Numbered from the stretch's first letter, positions 25,782 through 35,184 are shown. The stretch: 63,439 nucleotides of DNA from Acidobacteriota bacterium (GCA_028875575.1 JAPPDF010000089.1:1-63439), one strand, 5' to 3'. The notes: generated by a model not told the origin, from the letters alone. Numbers and translations: made by a program.

Positions 25782-26486
25782 ATGTCCTTGACCAGCTTGC
25801 TGCATGAACTCTGTGAATTCGACACCGCCCTGATCGCCAACACCATCGGCTACATCGATCCCACTCCACCCCACGAGTACTACATGGGCGGCTCCATCCA
25901 GTCGGTCACGCCCTCCCTCGGACCGACGGTGGGTGTTGCCGTGACCTGCGAGCTCGACAGCAGCACCCCCCACAACCAGGCAACGCCCGAGCCCTACCTG
26001 CGTCAACTGGACCAGATCTGCCAGATCGCTGAGCCGGTGATCTGGGTGGTAAAGACGGTGGGCTCCCGACCCGACCATGAATGCGTGCTGGGAGACGGGA
26101 TGGCCAAGACGCTGGCCGCCGCCGGCTGCATCGGGGCGGTCACCGACGGCGGCGTCAGGGACGTGGCCGGACTGATGAGCATCCCATTCGCCGCCTACTG
26201 CAAGGGCAGGACCATCCACCACTGCGCCCTCAACTACGGCCGCATCAACCAGCCCATAGAGGTCGGAGGCATCGCCATCCGCACCGGCGACGTCCTCCAC
26301 GCCAACGATGAGGGCGTGATTCGAATCCCCTCCGCCTGCCTGGACCGGCTCCCGGCCATGGCCATCCGGATGCGATCCTTCGAGCAGGATGCCCACCGCT
26401 TCATGCGCCAGGCCGACCTCAGTCCCCGGGCCAAGCGCCAAAAGGTGAGCGAGTTGCTGGAGGAATACGGGTTCGGCAAGCGGTGA
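25782..26486 (+). CDS. RraA family protein (HMG aldolase/RNase E regulator-like)
   Basis: A 234-residue member of the RraA-like family, which includes 4-hydroxy-4-methyl-2-oxoglutarate aldolases and oxaloacetate decarboxylases. The key segment GDGMAKTLAAAGCIGAVTDG, with the following GVRD, supplies the Arg and Asp of the metal/substrate site (DGGVRD). I set the start at ATG 25782; the in-frame extension back to 25599 is unlike the family and runs through an AT-rich tract. The ribosome site is weak. It converges with a nitrilase gene with 6 bases between the stops. Confidence 0.8.
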   Translation: MSLTSLLHELCEFDTALIANTIGYIDPTPPHEYYMGGSIQSVTPSLGPTVGVAVTCELDSSTPHNQATPEPYLRQLDQICQIAEPVIWVVKTVGSRPDHECVLGDGMAKTLAAAGCIGAVTDGGVRDVAGLMSIPFAAYCKGRTIHHCALNYGRINQPIEVGGIAIRTGDVLHANDEGVIRIPSACLDRLPAMAIRMRSFEQDAHRFMRQADLSPRAKRQKVSELLEEYGFGKR

Positions 26487-26492
26487 GCCCGG

Positions 26493-27290
26493 CTACATCT
26501 CGGCCAGGGCTTTCATCATGGTGACGGGATCCTGCTTGAGGAAGGCGTGGGTGGCGCGATCGGTATCCAACTCGGCCGCCAGCAGCACTTCTTGGCCCAG
26601 CTCCGAGGCTTGAATCACCAGCCCGTCAGGTCCGATGATAAAGGAGCGGCAGTTATTGTTGGCATGGCACATGTTGGCGGAAACGAAGTAGATGGTGTTC
26701 TCGCCGGCTCGGGCCATCAGCAGGGCCTCCTGAATGGGCCGTTTCCAGGCCATGTCGCTGTACAGGTGGTTGAACTGAGGGTGAAATACGACGGTGGCGC
26801 CGGCCTTGGCCAGCTCCCGAACGTTTTCGGGGAACCGGAAGCCTTCGAAGCAGATGACGATCCCCATGCAGATGTCGTCAAAATAAAACAGGGTGGGGCC
26901 TGTCCCGGGGGAGTAGCCTTCGGCGTCCTTGGGGGTTAGCCGGCTCTTGTGATGGACCGCCAGGGTCTTCCCCTCCCGGTCCAGGATCACGGCGCTGTTG
27001 AAGGGCTTGGCGGACCCGTTGGGCGTCTCGGTGCCCACGATCACGCCCATGTTCAGTCGGCGGCAACCTCCGGCAATCTTCTCCAGCGCCTTTTCCAGAG
27101 CCTGGGCGGGACAGGCGGCTTCGGAAGCCAGAAGACCCACCCGGTAACCGGAGAGATGCGTCTCGGGGAGACAGAGCAGATCCACCCCTTCCCGAGCAGC
27201 CTTCTCCATGGTCTCAAGCGCCTTGGCCGTATTGACCTCCACGTCGGTGGTCTGGGGAATCTGGGCCGCGCCCACCTTGATCTTGCTCAC
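26493..27290 (-). CDS. Carbon-nitrogen hydrolase (nitrilase superfamily)
   Basis: A 265-residue amidase of the nitrilase superfamily. The catalytic triad is complete: Glu43 (LPETHLSGY), Lys115 (VHHKSRLT) and Cys147 (VICFEGF). Length and fold fit aliphatic amidases and N-carbamoyl or omega-amidase types; the substrate is not clear. The start is a GTG at 27290 with GGAGG 6 bases upstream. It lies 30 bases beyond the SMP-30 gene on the same strand, so the two may be cotranscribed. Confidence 0.9.
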   Translation of the reverse strand: MSKIKVGAAQIPQTTDVEVNTAKALETMEKAAREGVDLLCLPETHLSGYRVGLLASEAACPAQALEKALEKIAGGCRRLNMGVIVGTETPNGSAKPFNSAVILDREGKTLAVHHKSRLTPKDAEGYSPGTGPTLFYFDDICMGIVICFEGFRFPENVRELAKAGATVVFHPQFNHLYSDMAWKRPIQEALLMARAGENTIYFVSANMCHANNNCRSFIIGPDGLVIQASELGQEVLLAAELDTDRATHAFLKQDPVTMMKALAEM

Positions 27291-27320
27291 TGCTTTCCTC
27301 CCGCTCCATCTGCAGCCCGG

Positions 27321-28268
27321 TCAGGGGTAAACCGTATGGCCGGCGACGCTGAGATCGATCTTGAACAGCGTCTTTCCAGCGGTAATATAGGCTGTGCGCT
27401 TGCCGGGGCCGCCAAAGGTGATGTTGGTGATGAGGTCTTCGGGAACGTCGATAAAGCCGAGCAGCTCACCCGTCGGGCTCACCACATAGATCCCTGGCGG
27501 ATTCAAGCCGGTTTCTCCCACCCCCCTGGGCATCTTGATCCCGGCCGCGGCCCAGAGATTCCCCTGGGCATCCACGCGAACCCCGTCCGCGCCCCGACCC
27601 GGGGAGAAATCGTAGACCACCCTCTGATTGGCCAGCCCATCGTCGTCCTGAATGTCGAAGGCCCAGATCTTGCGGTTGCCGCCGGGCTGATGGTTGCTGT
27701 CCACCACGTAGAGCGTCCCATCGTCAGGTGAGAGGGTGATTCCGTTGGGACGCTGTATGGCCGGTTGCTGCAGCACCCGAGCCACTGAGCCGTCGAGGTC
27801 GATCCGATAGACCCCTTCTTCCTGCATCTCCATGATGGATCGGTCGCCATAGCAGGGATCGGTAAAGTAGATCCGGCCCCGACCGTCAATCACGAGGTCG
27901 TTGGGACTGTTGTAACGCCGACCCTCGAAGCGGTCGGTCAACACCTCGATCTCGCCGCTTTCCATATCCGTCCGCACCAACCGCCGCCGTCCCCCCGGGC
28001 CTGATTCACTCCCTTCGCAGCTCACCAGGCGGCCCTGCCGATCGAACATGTTGCCGTTGGTGCGACCGCTGTCCTCCCGAAAGACCGAGAGAACCCCGGC
28101 GGCGGAAAGCTTCATGATGCGGTTGTTGGCGATATCGCTGAAGAAGACGTTGCCCTCGGCATCCGCGGCCGGGCCCTCGGTGAACGCAATGACGGCCGCC
28201 GAAGTCAACTTGGAGCTGGCCGCCACCCAGCCCGACTCCCGGGGACGGGGAGAAGGATTTTCAGACAT
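27321..28268 (-). CDS. SMP-30/gluconolactonase family protein
   Basis: A 315-residue six-bladed beta-propeller lactonase. Features include FTEGPAADAEGNVFFSDIAN, NSPNDLVIDGRGRIYFTDP, and RPNGITLSPDDGTLYVVDSN, which carry the Ca-binding Glu, Asn, Asn and Asp residues of the family. It should hydrolyse a sugar lactone in the cytoplasm; there is no signal peptide. I set the start at ATG 28268, which has AGGAGG 5 bases upstream. Adjacent to the nitrilase gene on the same strand (30-base gap). Confidence 0.9.
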   Translation of the reverse strand: MSENPSPRPRESGWVAASSKLTSAAVIAFTEGPAADAEGNVFFSDIANNRIMKLSAAGVLSVFREDSGRTNGNMFDRQGRLVSCEGSESGPGGRRRLVRTDMESGEIEVLTDRFEGRRYNSPNDLVIDGRGRIYFTDPCYGDRSIMEMQEEGVYRIDLDGSVARVLQQPAIQRPNGITLSPDDGTLYVVDSNHQPGGNRKIWAFDIQDDDGLANQRVVYDFSPGRGADGVRVDAQGNLWAAAGIKMPRGVGETGLNPPGIYVVSPTGELLGFIDVPEDLITNITFGGPGKRTAYITAGKTLFKIDLSVAGHTVYP

Positions 28269-28423
28269 GACACCTCCTGAATTCCGGCCGGCGCCCAACC
28301 GATGCCGGTCTGGATCGGCTGCCATCGTGATCCGGCCGCCAGCCGAAGCCAAAGGCCACAATTATGGGACGCCACCCGGGCAATGACAATCCAAACTTCT
28401 CCCCGGAGGGCCCGGGAAGACGG

Positions 28424-29542
28424 CTACCGGTAGATCCTCGGAACCCTTGGACCGATCCGGCACAGCGCCTCGTAGGGGATGGTGGAGCAGGCGGCGGCGA
28501 ACTCCCCGACTGTGATCTCCTCGCTTCCCTGGCGACCGATCAGGCAGACCTCATCTCCCACGCCGGCCTCCGGAGCCGACCCGATATCCACCGCTGTAAG
28601 ATCCATGCTGATCCTGCCCGCAAAGGGAATACGGCGGCCGCGCAGCAGGACCCTCCCGTTGGGGGCCAGCAGCCGGTTGACTCCATCCGCATAGCCCACT
28701 GGGAGGATGCCGATCCGGGTGCTTCTCGAAACCACGTAGTCGCCGCCATATCCGACCTCGGCCCCGGCCTTCACCGTCTTGATCTGGACGATCGAGGTCT
28801 TGAAGCTCAGCGCCGGACTCAAGGTCAGTGGAGCCGGCCGACTCAATGGATTGATCCCATAGAGCATCAGCCCGGGACGGACCGCATCGCACCAGGCCTC
28901 GCGAAAACCGAGAATGCCGGCGCTGTTTGCCATGTGATTGCGGAATCCCGCCGCTTTCTGGGAGGGCAGCTCCGCCAGCACCTGGCTGAACCGGCCGATC
29001 TGTCGACGAGTGGCCGGACGGCCGGGCTCATCGGCCGAACTGAAATGGGTGTAGAGACCCTGGCAGCGGACCCACTCCCTATCCAGGCAGCGGCGAACCA
29101 CCTCGCCCGCCTGCTCGAAGGGAATACCCAGGCGGGTCATCCCGGTATCGATCTTGACGGCGTAGCCAGCCGGGGTCTTCAGGCGGCGAGCCTCAAGGGC
29201 CAGGCGCACCACCATGCCTTCGTCATAAACCGCCGGCGTCAGGTCCCGGCGTATGATCTCGGCCTCCTCTCCCGGCCAGAACCCGTTCAGGATGAGGATG
29301 GGCAGTCCGATACCCGCCCGCCTCAACTCCAGGGCCTCCTCCAGAATGGCCACGGCCAGGGCGTCGGCCCCCGTCTCTTCCAGACAGCGCGCCACCGGCA
29401 CCGCCCCGTGACCGTAGGCGTCGGCTTTCACCACGGCAATGACGCCAACGCCCTCGCCAAGAAAATCGCTCAGGGCCCGGAGGTTGGCCCGGACGGCCGC
29501 CAGGTCGACCTCTACCCAGGTAGGTCTGCCCGTTCGATTCAT
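28424..29542 (-). CDS. alr: Alanine racemase
   Basis: A 372-residue PLP enzyme that interconverts L- and D-alanine for peptidoglycan. The PLP lysine is Lys39 in VVKADAYGHG, and the second catalytic base is the Tyr in GAEVGYGGDYVV (around residue 260). The C-terminal beta domain has GRISMDLTAVD. I place the start at ATG 29542; no strong ribosome site is seen, and a start at 29578 is possible. It lies downstream of dnaB on the same strand, after a spacer holding an inverted R6 repeat pair. Confidence 0.95.
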   Translation of the reverse strand: MNRTGRPTWVEVDLAAVRANLRALSDFLGEGVGVIAVVKADAYGHGAVPVARCLEETGADALAVAILEEALELRRAGIGLPILILNGFWPGEEAEIIRRDLTPAVYDEGMVVRLALEARRLKTPAGYAVKIDTGMTRLGIPFEQAGEVVRRCLDREWVRCQGLYTHFSSADEPGRPATRRQIGRFSQVLAELPSQKAAGFRNHMANSAGILGFREAWCDAVRPGLMLYGINPLSRPAPLTLSPALSFKTSIVQIKTVKAGAEVGYGGDYVVSRSTRIGILPVGYADGVNRLLAPNGRVLLRGRRIPFAGRISMDLTAVDIGSAPEAGVGDEVCLIGRQGSEEITVGEFAAACSTIPYEALCRIGPRVPRIYR

Positions 29543-29583
29543 TGGCGTCACGGTGCCCGAATCACGCCCGGATTCCATGTGGG

Positions 29584-29672
29584 ACCGTAGGGGCACCCCT
29601 TGTGGGTGCCCAATTCGGGGGTAACCGGGCGAACGCGAACAGAGGGCAACCACAAGGGTTGCCCCTACGGTG
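29584..29672. repeat. Inverted pair of family R6 repeats
   Basis: GTAGGGGCACCCCTTGTGGG (from 29587) and, after about 30 bases, its inverted partner GGGCAACCACAAGGGTTGCC (from 29644) ending CCCCTACGG. Together they could form a long hairpin. The same element occurs singly at 4148-4192. It occupies the gap between dnaB and alr and may act as an RNA hairpin in that operon. Confidence 0.7.
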
Positions 29673-29696
29673 GGGGAGCGCGGGATTGTCCCCGGA

Positions 29697-31037
29697 CTAC
29701 TCCTCCCAAAGGTTTTCGAAGCGGGTGAATTCTCGCAGAAAGGCCAGTTTCAGCCTTCCGGTGGGACCGTTGCGTTGCTTGCCGATGATCAAATCGGCAA
29801 CCCCCTTGTTTTGATCGGTCTGCTTGTACATTTCCTCGCGGAATATGAAGGTCACCAGGTCGGCGTCCTGCTCGATGGAGCCCGATTCTCTCAAGTCCGA
29901 GAGCCTCGGTTCGTGGCTCTCGGTTCGCTGCTCCGGGGCGCGGCTGAGCTGGGAGAGGGCGATCACCGGAATGTTCAGCTCCTTGGCCAGTGCCTTCAGA
30001 CCCCGCGAGATGTTCGAGATTTCCTGTTGGCGATTGTCATTTCGCCCTCCGCCTCCCGAAACCAACTGCAGATAGTCCACGATCAGCAGGTCCAACCCCC
30101 TCTCGGCCTGGAGACGCCGGGCCTTGGCCCCCATCTCCAGCAGGCCGATGCTCGCGGTGTCATCGATAAAGATTCGAGATGAGGAAAATTCACCCATCGT
30201 GCCGGCAATCTTGTCCCAATCTTCCTTGGTCAGGAATCCGGTGCGCAGCTTATGGGCATCGATTCGGGCTTCCGAGCAGAGAATTCGCAACAGCAATTGA
30301 TCGGCCGCCATCTCCAGGCTGAATATCCCGACGCTTTTCTCGGATTTCAGGGCAGCGTGGCTGGCAATGTTGAGGGCCAGAGACGTCTTGCCCATGGCAG
30401 GCCTGGCCGCCAATACCACCAGATCGGAGGACTGGAATCCGGAGGTCAGCTCGTCGAGCCGGGTGAAACCCGAGGCGATTCCGGTCACCATCTGGCGTTG
30501 ACCGGCGGCGGCTTCGATCTTCTGGAAGCTGGTCTTGGCCAGTTGGCCCAGACTGACAAAGCCGGTCCCAATCCTCGATTCGGCGATTTCGAAGATCGCC
30601 TTCTCGGCGTTGTCGAGCACGTTCTCCACCTGATCCTGCTGTTCGTAGCAGGTGGAGATGATCTCGTTGGACCGCTTGATCAGGCTGCGCAGGGTGGATT
30701 TCTCCTGCACGATGCGGGCGTAATGCTCCAGGTTGGTCAGGCGGGGGACTTCGTCAATCAGGGAAGATATGAAGGAACGACCGCCAATGGCTTCCAACTG
30801 TCCGACACCGTCAACGGCATTGGCCAGGGTTACCAGGTCAATAGCCTTGGAGCTCTCGAGCAGCGACTCCATTTGCTGAAAGAGAACCCGGTGGCTGCTG
30901 AGATAAAAGTCCTCGTGACTCAGAAGTTCGACTGCCTGGTTGACGAGTTGGTTGTCCAGCAGGATGGCTCCCAGAACACAGCGCTCGGCCTCGATATTCT
31001 GGGGAAGTCCTTTTTCCGGCACGGCGTCGGCAGGCAT
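29697..31037 (-). CDS. dnaB: Replicative DNA helicase DnaB
   Basis: A 446-residue hexameric replicative helicase. The N-terminal domain is about residues 10-110 and the RecA-like domain begins near 180. Walker A is ARPAMGKTS (211-219); Walker B is in LLIVDYLQLVSGGG; and DLRESGSIEQDADLV is the family motif for the arginine-finger region. No intein is present. It is the distal part of the conserved rpsF-rpsR-rplI-dnaB order, 92 bases after rplI. Confidence 0.97.
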   Translation of the reverse strand: MPADAVPEKGLPQNIEAERCVLGAILLDNQLVNQAVELLSHEDFYLSSHRVLFQQMESLLESSKAIDLVTLANAVDGVGQLEAIGGRSFISSLIDEVPRLTNLEHYARIVQEKSTLRSLIKRSNEIISTCYEQQDQVENVLDNAEKAIFEIAESRIGTGFVSLGQLAKTSFQKIEAAAGQRQMVTGIASGFTRLDELTSGFQSSDLVVLAARPAMGKTSLALNIASHAALKSEKSVGIFSLEMAADQLLLRILCSEARIDAHKLRTGFLTKEDWDKIAGTMGEFSSSRIFIDDTASIGLLEMGAKARRLQAERGLDLLIVDYLQLVSGGGGRNDNRQQEISNISRGLKALAKELNIPVIALSQLSRAPEQRTESHEPRLSDLRESGSIEQDADLVTFIFREEMYKQTDQNKGVADLIIGKQRNGPTGRLKLAFLREFTRFENLWEE

Positions 31038-31129
31038 GGGTACGGCTCGCGGATAAACGGGGATGGCCTTCCGGGGAGGATTCCCGGGCAGGAACGCGGT
31101 CGGAACAATGTGCCGGGCAGGCGGATAGA

Positions 31130-31576
31130 CTACTCTTCCCGGAGCACTTCGACGCTGACGACTGCAGTCACTTCTCTGTGGAGTTTGATGGGCACGTTGT
31201 GCCCGCCCAGAGACTTGAGGGGCTCCTCCAGGTCGATCTTGCGGCGGTCGATCTCAAAGCCTCTTTCGTGCAGCGACTCGGCGATTTCCAGCGAAGTCAC
31301 CGAGCCGTAGAGAACGTCCTGCTCTCCGACCTTGCGGGTAAACTGGAGAGAAACCTCGGCAATTTGCTGTGCCAGCATCTCGGACTCGTTCTTCTCGATG
31401 GCTTCGCGGCGGACGGCCGCGGCCTTTTCCTGTTCCACCTGGCGTACGTTGTGGGGGGTGGCCAGAACAGCCTTTCGCTTGGGCAACAGGTAGTTGCGAG
31501 CATAGCCGGGCTTGACGGCGACTACCTCGCCGCGATCTCCGAGCTTCTCGATTCGTTCTCTCAGGACCACGTCCAT
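31130..31576 (-). CDS. rplI: 50S ribosomal protein L9
   Basis: A 148-residue L9. The N-terminal domain has GDRGEVVAVKPGYARNYLLP, followed by a long connecting helix (QVEQEKAAAVRREAIEKNES) and the C-terminal RNA-binding domain (LYGSVTSLEIAESLHERG). It binds 23S rRNA domain V. Length matches E. coli L9 (149). Between rpsR and dnaB on the same strand. Confidence 0.97.
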   Translation of the reverse strand: MDVVLRERIEKLGDRGEVVAVKPGYARNYLLPKRKAVLATPHNVRQVEQEKAAAVRREAIEKNESEMLAQQIAEVSLQFTRKVGEQDVLYGSVTSLEIAESLHERGFEIDRRKIDLEEPLKSLGGHNVPIKLHREVTAVVSVEVLREE

Positions 31577-31643
31577 GGCGTGCTAACTCCGGGCGATCGA
31601 GCCGGCCGGTGAGAAGAGGCAAAAACCCCTTCAAGTTTTCTGC

Positions 31644-31919
31644 CTACCCAGCGGCAAAGGGAAGCAGGGCAATATTGCGGGCTCGCTTGAGAGCCTCCAT
31701 GAGCTTACGTTGGCAGGGCGCGCAGGTTCCGGAAATTCTCCGGGGCAGGATCTTGCCCCGTTCCGGGATGAAGGCGGAAAGCAAACGGGTGTCCTTGTAG
31801 TCGATATAGTCGATCTTCTCGGCGCAAAACCGACACACCTTTTTCCGCCGGACGAAGTGTCGCCTGCGGCCTCTTCTCGGCTTTGCGCCCGAGCGTCCGG
31901 AACTCCGACTTGGGGGCAT
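31644..31919 (-). CDS. rpsR: 30S ribosomal protein S18
   Basis: A 91-residue S18. It has two CxxC pairs (VCRFCAEK and TCAPCQRK), so this is the zinc-binding (C+) form; many bacteria carry a zinc-free form. The core [20 protein letters not shown] and [17 protein letters not shown] are characteristic. The basic N terminus ([18 protein letters not shown]) binds RNA. The ATG at 31919 has AAGGAG 9 bases upstream. Lies between rpsF and rplI. Confidence 0.97.
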   Translation of the reverse strand: MPPSRSSGRSGAKPRRGRRRHFVRRKKVCRFCAEKIDYIDYKDTRLLSAFIPERGKILPRRISGTCAPCQRKLMEALKRARNIALLPFAAG

Positions 31920-31969
31920 TGCAACGGCTCCTTGATGTATGTCCGAGGGGGCGGATTGCTGTTTGCCGG

Positions 31970-32353
31970 CTAAATGGCGGGAGCAACCGCCTCGGGCTCG
32001 GTTCCACGATTGCGGCGGGCCTTCTTCGCGAGGCGGGCCGCCTTGACCTTTTCCGCCTTCTTCAGATGTTCATCCACTCTCACCGTGATATAGCGCAAGA
32101 CCCGGTCGTTGACCCTCAAGCGCCGCTCCAACTCCTTGATACAATCCCCGCCGGCGCCAATGGTGAGCAGCATGTAGATTCCTTCGTGCAGATCCTGAAT
32201 CTCATAGGCCAGCTTCTTCTTGCCCAATCGGTCGACAGCGTGCACCTCGCCGTCGTAGCTCCGGACCACTTCCTCCATCTGGCCCGTGATCCGGTCGATC
32301 CCTTCCTCATTGGAGGAAGGGTGCACGATGAACATGACTTCGTAACGTCTCAT
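31970..32353 (-). CDS. rpsF: 30S ribosomal protein S6
   Basis: A 127-residue S6. The family beginning [13 protein letters not shown] and the [20 protein letters not shown] segment are clear; the C terminus is extended by a basic, alanine-rich tail. S6 pairs with S18 on the 30S subunit, and the two genes are adjacent as usual (50-base gap). A hairpin for S6:S18 autoregulation in the leader was not resolved by eye. Confidence 0.97.
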   Translation of the reverse strand: MRRYEVMFIVHPSSNEEGIDRITGQMEEVVRSYDGEVHAVDRLGKKKLAYEIQDLHEGIYMLLTIGAGGDCIKELERRLRVNDRVLRYITVRVDEHLKKAEKVKAARLAKKARRNRGTEPEAVAPAI

Positions 32354-32414
32354 GAATCCCTGTTCCCAATAATCTCCGCCATCCCTACCGCCGAAAACAC
32401 TCGGCTGGGAACGG

Positions 32415-32984
32415 CTAGCCCTCCCCCGGGTTATACCGGTTCATGGCATCGTCAACCCCGGCCAGGCAGATCGCCTCCACGGCCTCGGCACCCTTCCGAA
32501 TCATCTGCCGAAACGCCGCGGCACGGTCCGGAGGCACCGGAGTCAAAACAAATTCAGCGGCATCCGCAATCTCCGCCTCCGGAGCCACACCCAAGCGAAG
32601 CCTGGTAAATTCGCGTGTGCCCAGGACCTCCATGATGGACTTGAGGCCGTTGTGGCCTCCGTCACCGCCCCTGGCTCGAATCCGAATCCGCCCAAGGGCG
32701 AGCGCCAAATCATCGCAGATTACGATCAGGTCGTCAAGGGACAGCCGATACTCGGACAGAAGCAGGCTGACCGCGCGGCCGCTCAGGTTCATGTAGGTCT
32801 GGGGCTTGGCCAGCAATAGGGAAGTCCCGGACAAACCGAAGGTGGCCACCCGAGCCAGACAGGGGTCGGGCTTCCAGCCACCGCCTCCCTGCGAGGCAAG
32901 CTGGTCGACCACGGCGAAACCCGCGTTGTGGGGCGTGTGAGCATAACGCGGCCCGGGATTGCCGAGACCGACCACGAGCTTCAT
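32415..32984 (-). CDS. pth: Peptidyl-tRNA hydrolase
   Basis: A 189-residue Pth1. The signature KLVVGLGNPGPRYAHTPHNA gives catalytic Asn9 and His19, and LIVICDDLALALGRIRIR supplies the Asp. It releases tRNA from peptidyl-tRNA. Length is standard. It sits between rpsF (61 bases away) and a repeat array that separates it from rplY; the order rplY-pth-rpsF is common in bacteria, but here the repeat at 32990-33432 interrupts it. Confidence 0.97.
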   Translation of the reverse strand: MKLVVGLGNPGPRYAHTPHNAGFAVVDQLASQGGGGWKPDPCLARVATFGLSGTSLLLAKPQTYMNLSGRAVSLLLSEYRLSLDDLIVICDDLALALGRIRIRARGGDGGHNGLKSIMEVLGTREFTRLRLGVAPEAEIADAAEFVLTPVPPDRAAAFRQMIRKGAEAVEAICLAGVDDAMNRYNPGEG

Positions 32985-32989
32985 GGTTG

Positions 32990-33432
32990 AAGTGTGAAGT
33001 TTGAAGTGAGAAGTTTGAAGTTTGAAGGAGGAAGTTTGAAGTGAGAAGTGTGGAGAGTGATTCGGTTTACGGGTTTGGAATTGTCCATCGATTTATGGCA
33101 GGCGATCAATTTCCGGTACGAGCCTTAGGAAAGCATTCGGTGCTTTCTTGCTCCCAAAACTCTCCACCAACCACCCTTCGCTTCGAGCAGTGAGAGTGAT
33201 TTTGTTGATGCATTGAGCATAGTGCTGATCGCGGTGCTAACGTTCAACGAGTTCTCTGAAGTCTCAGAGATGATTACTTCCAACTTGGCCCAGAGCATGG
33301 AAATCATCTCCAAAACCCTTCCTCCTTCAAACTTCACCCTTCATCCTTCACACTTCAAACTTCCTCCTTCAAACTTCAAACTTCCTCCTTCAAACTTCAA
33401 ATTTCTCACTTCAAACTTCACCCTTCACTACC
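32990..33432. repeat. Composite repeat element, family R3, copy 1
   Basis: Two arms made of short degenerate units (GAAGTTTGAAG and its complement CTTCAAACTTC, with CTTCCTCCTTC) face each other at 32995-33058 and 33318-33430. Between them is a unique segment of about 260 bases. The middle segment recurs, as a reverse complement, at 40216-40485, again with the same kind of arms. Shared middle blocks include AGTCTCAGAGATGATT, CAACGAGTTCTCTGAAG and GCATTCGGTGCTTTCTTGCTC (partly). The stop codon of rplY lies inside the right arm. Short reading frames exist on both strands of the middle segment, but none is intact in both copies. Confidence 0.85.
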
Positions 33433-34086
33433 CTCTTCCGACTCGCCCTTGCCCTTCCGGATCACTTCCGGTTCCTCTTCCTCCTCAAGTCCCGGCTCGG
33501 CGACCTCTTCGGCCTCGACCGCCTCTTCCTTCGGCGTAACCACGTGCGCCACCACCAGATCGAGATCGGACAAGACCTTCACCTTGGGACTCACGGTCAG
33601 GTCGGCCACTCTCAGGTTGGAGCCGATCTCGAGATCGGAGATATCGGCCGTGATGTGCTCCGGGATGTCCGCCGGCAGGCACTCCACTTCAAGCTGCCTG
33701 AGGACAAACTCGAAGATGCCTCCCTGATCCTTGACCCCCTTGGCCATACCCAACGGCAGTACCGGCACACTGACCTGCAAGGCGTTGTCCATCGCGATTC
33801 GCAAAAAGTCGGCGTGCAGCAGGGTCTCCTTGATTGGATCCAACTGCCACTCTTTCAGGATGACGCTGGTTGATCCCTGATCCTTGACGTCAAGCGACAG
33901 GATTGTATTGTGTCCCGCTGCCGAGTGCAGGATGGCCAAAAGATCCTTGGGATCCACAGTCAAGGAGAGCGCCGCTTCCTGCTGGCCGTAGAGCACGGCA
34001 GGAATCCTGCCCCGCATTCGCACCTGGCGCGCGGCGTTCTTTCCAAAACTGGATCGGACTTCGGCTGACACTTGGATTGATTTCAT
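33418..34086 (-). CDS. rplY: 50S ribosomal protein L25 (general stress protein Ctc type)
   Basis: A 222-residue L25/TL5/Ctc protein. The N-terminal 5S rRNA-binding domain has SSFGKNAARQVRMRGRIPAVLYG, and the C-terminal TL5 domain follows from about residue 95. The C terminus is an acidic tail (EEEEPEVIRKGKGESEEGSE). The last codons and the stop run into the repeat arm at 33418-33430, so the terminal residues may be repeat-derived. It lies between pth and prs on the same strand; the 91-base gap to prs is short. Confidence 0.95.
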   Translation of the reverse strand: MKSIQVSAEVRSSFGKNAARQVRMRGRIPAVLYGQQEAALSLTVDPKDLLAILHSAAGHNTILSLDVKDQGSTSVILKEWQLDPIKETLLHADFLRIAMDNALQVSVPVLPLGMAKGVKDQGGIFEFVLRQLEVECLPADIPEHITADISDLEIGSNLRVADLTVSPKVKVLSDLDLVVAHVVTPKEEAVEAEEVAEPGLEEEEEPEVIRKGKGESEEGSEG

Positions 34087-34176
34087 CGGTAACTCTCTAT
34101 AATCGGTCTCTTCATGATTCTTCGTGCCCCTTGTCGGGAACCTTTTTCCTGCTTGTCAGTTCGAGGCACCGCTTCG

Positions 34177-35106
34177 CTAGATGAACAGCGAACTGACGGA
34201 ACTCTCTTCATGAATGGACTGGATGGCCTTGCCCAAAAGGCCGGCTACGCTCAGGACTCGAATGTCCCGGCACTGGGAGGCCCCGGGCGACAAGGGGATC
34301 GTATTGGTCACTACCAACTCGGTCAAGCTGGACCCGGCGATTCTCTGGGTGGCCGGACCGGAGAGGACCGGGTGGGTGCAGCAGGCGTAGACCCGGGTGG
34401 CTCCCTGCTTGGCCAGCGCCTCGGCCGACTTGACCAGGGTGCCGGCCGTATCCACCAGATCATCCACGATGAGCGCCGTCCTGCCCTCCACCTCGCCGAC
34501 GATATTGACCACTGCCGCCTCGTTGGGCTTGACGCGGCGCTTGTCGATGACGGCCAGACTGGCGTGCAGCTTCTTGGCGTAAGCCCGGGCTCTTTCCGTG
34601 CCCCCGGCATCCGGAGAGACCACCACCAGGTCGGGCAGGTGCAACTTCTGAAAGTACCCCATCATTACCGGCGCAGCGTAGAGGTGATCCACCGGAATGT
34701 CGAAAAACCCCTGAATCTGAGGCACGTGCAGATCCATGGTAAGAGCCCGACTGGCCCCGGCTGTCGACAGAAGGTCGGCCACCAGCTTGGCTGAAATGGG
34801 AACTCGCGGCTTGTCCTTTCGGTCCTGGCGGGCATACCCGAAATAGGGCAGGACCGCCGTGATCCGCCTGGCGGAGGCTCTCTTGAAGGCATCGATCATC
34901 AGCAGCAACTCCATCAGGCTCCGGTCTACCGGACGACAGGTCGGCTGAATCACGAAGACGTCTTCGCCCCGCACGTTCTCCAGAATCTGAAAGTACCCCT
35001 CACCGTCGCTGAATCTGGAAACGGATGCCTCGCCCAAGGGGACATTCAGCGATTGACAGATCTCTTCGGCCAAGGCCCGATGGGCGGTTCCCGTAAAGAT
35101 CTTCAT
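34177..35106 (-). CDS. prs: Ribose-phosphate pyrophosphokinase
   Basis: A 309-residue PRPP synthase. Family features: [21 protein letters not shown] at the N terminus (as segments), [15 protein letters not shown], the Mg/PRPP motif [14 protein letters not shown], and the PRPP loop [14 protein letters not shown]. It makes PRPP for purine, pyrimidine, His and Trp synthesis. I annotate from ATG 35106; a TTG four codons upstream (35118) has a better-spaced ribosome site and may be the true start. It is 78 bases past the tRNA-Gln gene. Confidence 0.95.
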   Translation of the reverse strand: MKIFTGTAHRALAEEICQSLNVPLGEASVSRFSDGEGYFQILENVRGEDVFVIQPTCRPVDRSLMELLLMIDAFKRASARRITAVLPYFGYARQDRKDKPRVPISAKLVADLLSTAGASRALTMDLHVPQIQGFFDIPVDHLYAAPVMMGYFQKLHLPDLVVVSPDAGGTERARAYAKKLHASLAVIDKRRVKPNEAAVVNIVGEVEGRTALIVDDLVDTAGTLVKSAEALAKQGATRVYACCTHPVLSGPATQRIAGSSLTELVVTNTIPLSPGASQCRDIRVLSVAGLLGKAIQSIHEESSVSSLFI

Positions 35107-35184
35107 GCCGTTAGTCAAGAGACCTTCACCTCTGAATCTTGAATTTCAGGGGCCCGTCAATAGTCGATGTATCGGGGAAACAGT

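Noticed and set aside
33125-33337. 70-codon frame in the middle of the R3 element as a gene (possibly a four-helix-bundle 23S rRNA insertion protein)
   Set aside because: The second copy of the element has a stop at a different place and the sequence does not match the family motifs.
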